A stretch of 32,980 nt of DNA, taken from the NCBI RefSeq assembly GCF_001039355.2, contig NW_019773909.1, forward strand, positions 1 through 32,980. Reading direction: 5' to 3'. The translations under genes were made by a program, and so were the position numbers. This DNA is from Lingula anatina (lineage: Eukaryota > Brachiopoda > Lingulata > Lingulida > Lingulidae). The notes beneath the pieces were generated by a model, which searched no databases, was not told the DNA's origin, and worked only from the letters and a program-made list of their open reading frames with translations. Shown in pieces: positions 30,301-32,980 of the stretch; positions within the stretch are counted from its first letter, which is position 1; each line of letters begins with the position of its first letter.

Positions 30301-32629
30301 TAACTTGGTCCACTCAAAAACTGACGGAACAGCTCCTTTTTTCAAGCATTTCTTCCTCCGTTCAGCTCCTATTGATAGTAAAGCAATTTTAACTTTAATG
30401 CATATTAAACTATTAGCTGATGATTTTCATGTGTACACTATCAGCTGGTAATGATTTAAATTGTTATAAACAAATATATTATGTACAGTTTACGTTTTTT
30501 TTTTAATAATTCAAAGACATGATCGCCATGAATTTACCGGAAATAGTTTACCGGGCATAAAATGGATTGGAAATCACGATCTATTTAACTCTCCGATGAA
30601 GGCCGTGCACTCATGTATCTAACTTTACGAACAAATATATAAACCAGTAAACTTAAACTATCTTTCGCTAGCAACATTCTTCTATGAAAGAGTGATAAAA
30701 AGCTTCACCTACCGTGATAGTTAACTCCCGCCAAGTAGTCATTTTCAGTGAAGTGAGCATGGCAGACAATAGTGTGCTGTTTAGGTTGAAATTTATCCCT
30801 CCGAATGGCTATTAACCACTTTTTCCGAAGTTCTTTGTCATCAGGAAACGATACTCCACCTCTGTTTGAACATAACGGCACACAACAACACGTAGGCATT
30901 GTGAATTATACTGATTTCTTCCACCGCATGGACATTAACAATGACGCGAGAATGCGTGACCTTGAACGACCTACTTATGCTGAACCTGATCGGTCGTGCT
31001 GCCCTCTGTCGAGAGCACTTCTTGGCTCGGTTCCTAATTCGCGAGGCGAAGCCGAGACAGTTATNGAGATGAAAATGTGATTTGTGTCAATAATCACAAG
31101 GCACAGCAAACACATGAAGACTTTAATAGGAAGAGGAAATATAGTTAGTGCCAAGCTGATGATTTGACAAATCAAAAATGCAATCATGGAGTTTGTGGAG
31201 ATGAAGAAAACCAGGGTTTGCTGTTGTATACTGGATGTTTATCTTGTGAAATCTAACCAAGTTTATGAATTGATATAATTAAAGAAAAATGCAGCATGAC
31301 TTGCCTACATCTGAAATGGTGGAGTGATGTTTTTGTTTTTATTTTATTTAAAGTCAATATTTTTGTCACTCTGTATTTAAATAAATTTGATCAAATTTGA
31401 GACTATTATGGGGAATACTGTGAAGAGGAGCCTTCAGCATTCACTGGATGTTCATGTAAGTTGAAAGTAGACCACATAATCTTTTTTAACATCCTTTTTG
31501 AGGTCAAATTAAAAAGACTGTATTTTGTTGATTATCATATTTCATAGTAAGTTTCTTTTTAACATTTTGCATCTAAGTAAATTCATCTTATGTCAGTTTT
31601 GGTTGTTCTTGTCCAATAGTGCTGTATGGTATTTTTATCATTGTAAGTAAGTCCCTGTTACTTCTTCCATGAATTATTTCCCTTCCTGATTTGAAACATT
31701 TCCATTAAATATGTTATTTCAGAAACAGCTGCCATTGTGGTCCCCATTCTACTTGTGGTCATCTTATTAGAGATCTTTATTGATGTGTTCCTATTTCTGC
31801 CAAGAAGAATGTAAGATTTCTCTCTCTCTCTCTCAATGAATTTTAAGAAAAATTTGTTAAGCCCTCTTAGATGATATCAAATGCATCTTAGAAAATGAGG
31901 TATTTAGTATCAAACAGTCTTTTATTTAAGGTACAAAAGGTATAATTATTGCAGCATTTTTTTAAAGATTCATTTAACATTTATTGTATGTCCAAATCTT
32001 AATCTTTTGGTACATATATCAAATGATTCCCCTGCATATTGAAATAGTTGTTGCTTTGATTTCAGTATGAACAAGGCCCTGCATTCCAGTGGTGGGGGCG
32101 AGTTCAGACTGGGTCACCTGCAGGAACGATGGCTTTCCATGGAGGAAATGTTGTGGCCATCAGTATGCCAGACTTTTTATATGACAGCTCTGTGGCACAG
32201 AATGGGGTAAACATAGTCACATATTGTATAGAAATGTGATCAGTAAAAGATTTGAGGGTTGAATTTGGATACTCAGTTGAGACAAAAGACAAAAGATTTG
32301 GAACTTTGAAGTTTTCAGTATTTTGCATATCTTGTATGTGTATAGCTTCATCTTCTTGTATTTTTTTTTTTTTTGGGGGGGGGGGTGTTTATTTGTTTGT
32401 TTTTTTACAAATTGCCTGGGAAAACATTTTATATTTATGCTTCATTAACTGGAAATTTTCTTTTTATTTATTGGTCTAAAGTGCTCATCTTTTTTCTCAT
32501 AGGATGCAATGGAACCAGAGTACAACAAAACAGAATTTTGAAGACCACAACAAACCGACCAATTTCTCCAACCCAATGTATGACAATATAATAGGATTAG
32601 AACCTGCTAATCCCCCTAAAAAGGATTAG
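24346..32629 (+). CDS. 3' end of an LDL-receptor-related (LRP-type) endocytic receptor gene
   Basis: Exons 24346-24495, 25985-26092, 31723-31810, 32066-32206 and 32503-32629, joined in consistent phase. The first gives YANLDDSNGQLVIS in one frame (like the RANLDGSN turn of YWTD propellers) and DWRPYNVKVWRQL in another. The second gives the Cys-rich EGF-like CPCKNGVKCKPDPETGG..VCLC. The third gives a membrane helix (TAAIVVPILLVVILLEIF...) and the stop-transfer PRR. The last ends KPTNFSNPMYDNI with an NPxY endocytosis motif, resembling the LRP1 tail. In the fourth exon the spliced frame is open but odd; the frame GGNVVAISMPDFLYDSS, continuing to EPEYNKTEF, looks more natural and would need two compensating one-base shifts, near GGCCC (32076) and TTTT (32536). 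Upstream exons are not in the window. Identity as LRP-type is likely; the exact paralogue is not determined. Confidence 0.75.
24603..25500 (+). mobile_element. Harbinger-like transposon relic with a broken Myb/SANT (NAIF1-like) gene
   Basis: It starts with GGGCCTGGTTTCATCAAGGC, a PIF/Harbinger-style end, followed by many GGATAG/CTATCC words to about 24780. A small exon at 24969-25015 encodes MKPASTSKRQRKANWT, the typical opening of Myb/SANT-like partner proteins of Harbinger transposases. A second segment to about 25375 encodes HHAMIRNKHTSTLDN and, after a frame break, VEVWKSTATEISS, ECWDKWRHLVSPVKRCL and TGGGPPP, matching the Myb_DNA-bind_5/NAIF1 pattern. A further piece (CDEEAASGSE) follows at about 25460-25494. 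No matching right end and no Harbinger transposase are found here, and the frame is broken, so it is a relic. It sits in an intron of the receptor gene. Confidence 0.7.
26144..26160 (+). repeat. Left terminal inverted repeat of the two-gene transposon
   Basis: AATTAGGGACCGAGCCA; pairs with 31023-31039 with one mismatch (G/A in the GGGACC/GGAACC core). The outermost AATT may belong in part to the target site. Confidence 0.85.
26257..28663 (+). CDS. SAP-SWIM-YqaJ nuclease-like protein of the transposon, 3 exons, 513 aa
   Basis: Exons 26257-26354, 27076-27288 and 27433-28663, both junctions in phase 2, give 513 residues ending at TAA, with AATAAA overlapping the stop. Exon 1 encodes a SAP-like DNA-binding helix pair (GWSLREIQVELRKRGAKVSG, RKQDLVER). 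A SWIM zinc finger follows at about 149-165 (CQCDC...HCKH). The C-terminal half is a YqaJ-type PD-(D/E)XK exonuclease fold: Glu363 in GLANEDKAL, Asp397 in GTSVDGM, Glu406-x-Lys408 in VVVEVKCPY, and the YYYQIQGQLHIT block. All expected catalytic residues are present, so it could be active. YqaJ enzymes are phage-type recombination exonucleases; a role in processing transposon or donor DNA is inference. The start is the first ATG about 100 bp inside the left terminal repeat. Confidence 0.85.
28664..29200. other. Spacer between the two convergent transposon genes
   Basis: Holds both 3' UTRs. AT-rich, with AATAAA- and TTTATT-type words; no coding potential seen. Confidence 0.6.
29201..30899 (-). 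CDS. THAP-domain DDE_Tnp_4 transposase, 2 exons, one-base frame break at a homopolymer
   Basis: Exon 1, 30899-30713, encodes a THAP zinc finger: MPTCCCVPLCSNRGGVSFP, Trp in RKKWLIAI, then VCHAHF (C2CH pattern). Exon 2, 30365-29201, joins in phase and supplies the AVPTIF-like GAVPSVFEW, an acidic linker, a helix-turn-helix segment (PSLSTENQFLITLIKLRR...) and the DDE_Tnp_4 core: first Asp in VIIDGMEVPI, second in MADKGF, Glu in THVERLIGFGK. The THAP frame and the transposase frame differ by one base; the switch falls at a run of seven A on the plus strand (30192-30198), where eight would restore one frame of 450 codons. Either a sequencing error or a very recent inactivation. It presumably cuts at the 26144/31039 ends. 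DDE_Tnp_4 is shared with Harbinger, so superfamily rests on THAP plus the YqaJ partner. Confidence 0.88.
31023..31039 (-). repeat. Right terminal inverted repeat of the two-gene transposon
   Basis: TGGCTCGGTTCCTAATT, the inverse of the left end. It is followed immediately by CGCGAGGCGAAGCCGAG, which makes further short palindromes (CTCGG...CCGAG). Confidence 0.85.
31040..31722. other. Remainder of the receptor intron, with a possible EGF-like relic
   Basis: An n at 31065 lies 26 bp outside the transposon. At about 31148-31255 (plus) an open stretch reads CQADDLTNQKCNHGVCGDEE, then NQG and GCLSCEI, which resembles an EGF-like repeat of an LRP but ends in a stop and has no good donor. The rest shows nothing. 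Confidence 0.35.
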
Positions 32630-32670
32630 AACCTGCTAATCCCCCTAATAGGATAAGAACCTGCTAATCC
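32594..32670. repeat. Three tandem ~28-bp units each forming a small hairpin, across the receptor stop codon
   Basis: GGATTAGAACCTGCTAATCC occurs at 32594 and 32623, and a one-base variant (GGATAAG...) at 32651. GGATTAG and CTAATCC are perfect 7-bp inverted repeats around AACCTG. The stop codon of the receptor frame is inside the second unit. Confidence 0.9.
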
Positions 32671-32980
32671 CTCTAAAAAAGGACATGACCAGCCCCAGTC
32701 ACTCCAATGGGGTAGCAGACAACCAGTCATCAGAGATCACTGTCCATAAAGAACTCTGTCCTTCAGTAACAGAAAATGATTACAACACTATGTTTTATTC
32801 ACTAATACAGATTTATGAGACCAAAGATATTTGAGCATAAAATTCTTAATGGTCATTCCACAGATGAGGCAAGGCTCAGGAGGGAATAATTATTAGGCCA
32901 CACTTTTTTAATTTTATGGATGACATCCTGCGCGCTCATGGATTTTCGCCCGTTCTCCAAAAAAAAAAAAAAAAAAAAAA
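32630..32980. other. Receptor 3' UTR and flank, ending in a 20-base A run
   Basis: Presumed 3' UTR follows the stop at 32629. The window ends with a stretch from GGCCACACTTTTTTAATTTT (32897) to CGCCCGTTCTCC followed by only A. The A run may be a retroposon tail or a contig end. Confidence 0.4.

Larger units (their letters stand above)
26144..31039. mobile_element. Two-gene ISL2EU-type DNA transposon, about 4.9 kb, in an intron of the LRP-type gene
   Basis: Left end AATTAGGGACCGAGCCA (26144-26160) and right end TGGCTCGGTTCCTAATT (31023-31039) are inverted copies with one mismatch. A second inverted pair, CGATCAGGTTCA (26187-26198) and TGAACCTGATCG (30981-30992), lies inside at similar distances. 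Between them are exactly two genes: a plus-strand SAP-SWIM-YqaJ gene and a minus-strand THAP-DDE_Tnp_4 transposase gene, tail to tail. From memory, ISL2EU elements pair such a transposase with a YqaJ-type second protein and make 2-bp target duplications. Here TA (element starting GGGACC) or AATT would both fit, because the ends are palindromic. The receptor's exon phases match across the element. Confidence 0.85.

Noticed and set aside
1-32980. CRISPR arrays, bacterial operons, riboswitches
   Set aside because: The tandem repeats here have no unique spacers, and the gene structure is eukaryotic; nothing supports these.

Overview
The window is eukaryotic and almost certainly from an animal. 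It is AT-rich, its genes are split into short exons with GT/AG junctions, it carries microsatellites and several transposon classes, and it encodes the tail of an LDL-receptor-related receptor. The frequent ACATGTA-type words and general composition remind me of mollusc (bivalve) genomes, but that is only a weak impression.

Positions 1-18250 are a small multicopy locus of a methyltransferase of the SABATH / SAM-dependent carboxyl methyltransferase type (Methyltransf_7). That family is best known from plants. One copy, on the minus strand (11226 to 4352), can be followed through eight exons with consistent splice phases to an intact 382-residue protein. Around it lie broken copies: a plus-strand fragment (about 835-1574), a decayed minus-strand last exon (3636-3435), and a plus-strand partial copy (14900-16878) with an in-frame TGA. 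Exon 6 of the complete gene runs into a 63-bp minisatellite whose unit includes the exon's own 3' end and splice donor. An intron of this gene holds a decayed LINE 3' fragment. A ~0.9-kb direct duplication flanks the partial plus-strand copy.

Positions 18250-24000 hold the 3' half of a minus-strand gene. Six coding exons (23137 to 20367) encode a proline-rich, Tyr/Asp-rich, tail-like C-terminus that I do not recognise. An isolated possible terminal exon lies at 19678-19550.

Positions 24346-32629 hold the 3' end of an LRP-type receptor gene on the plus strand: a beta-propeller end, a Cys-rich EGF-like segment, a transmembrane helix and an NPxY cytoplasmic tail. Two consecutive introns are occupied by transposons. 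The first has a Harbinger-like relic with a Myb/SANT (NAIF1-like) gene. The second has a ~4.9-kb two-gene DNA transposon with matching terminal inverted repeats, encoding a SAP-SWIM-YqaJ nuclease protein (plus) and a THAP plus DDE_Tnp_4 transposase (minus), arranged tail to tail. It fits the ISL2EU type.

Three single 'n' bases (14783, 24008, 31065) sit at or beside structural discontinuities, and several reading frames break at homopolymers. Linkage across the 'n' positions, and the pseudogene status of some genes, should therefore be treated with caution.
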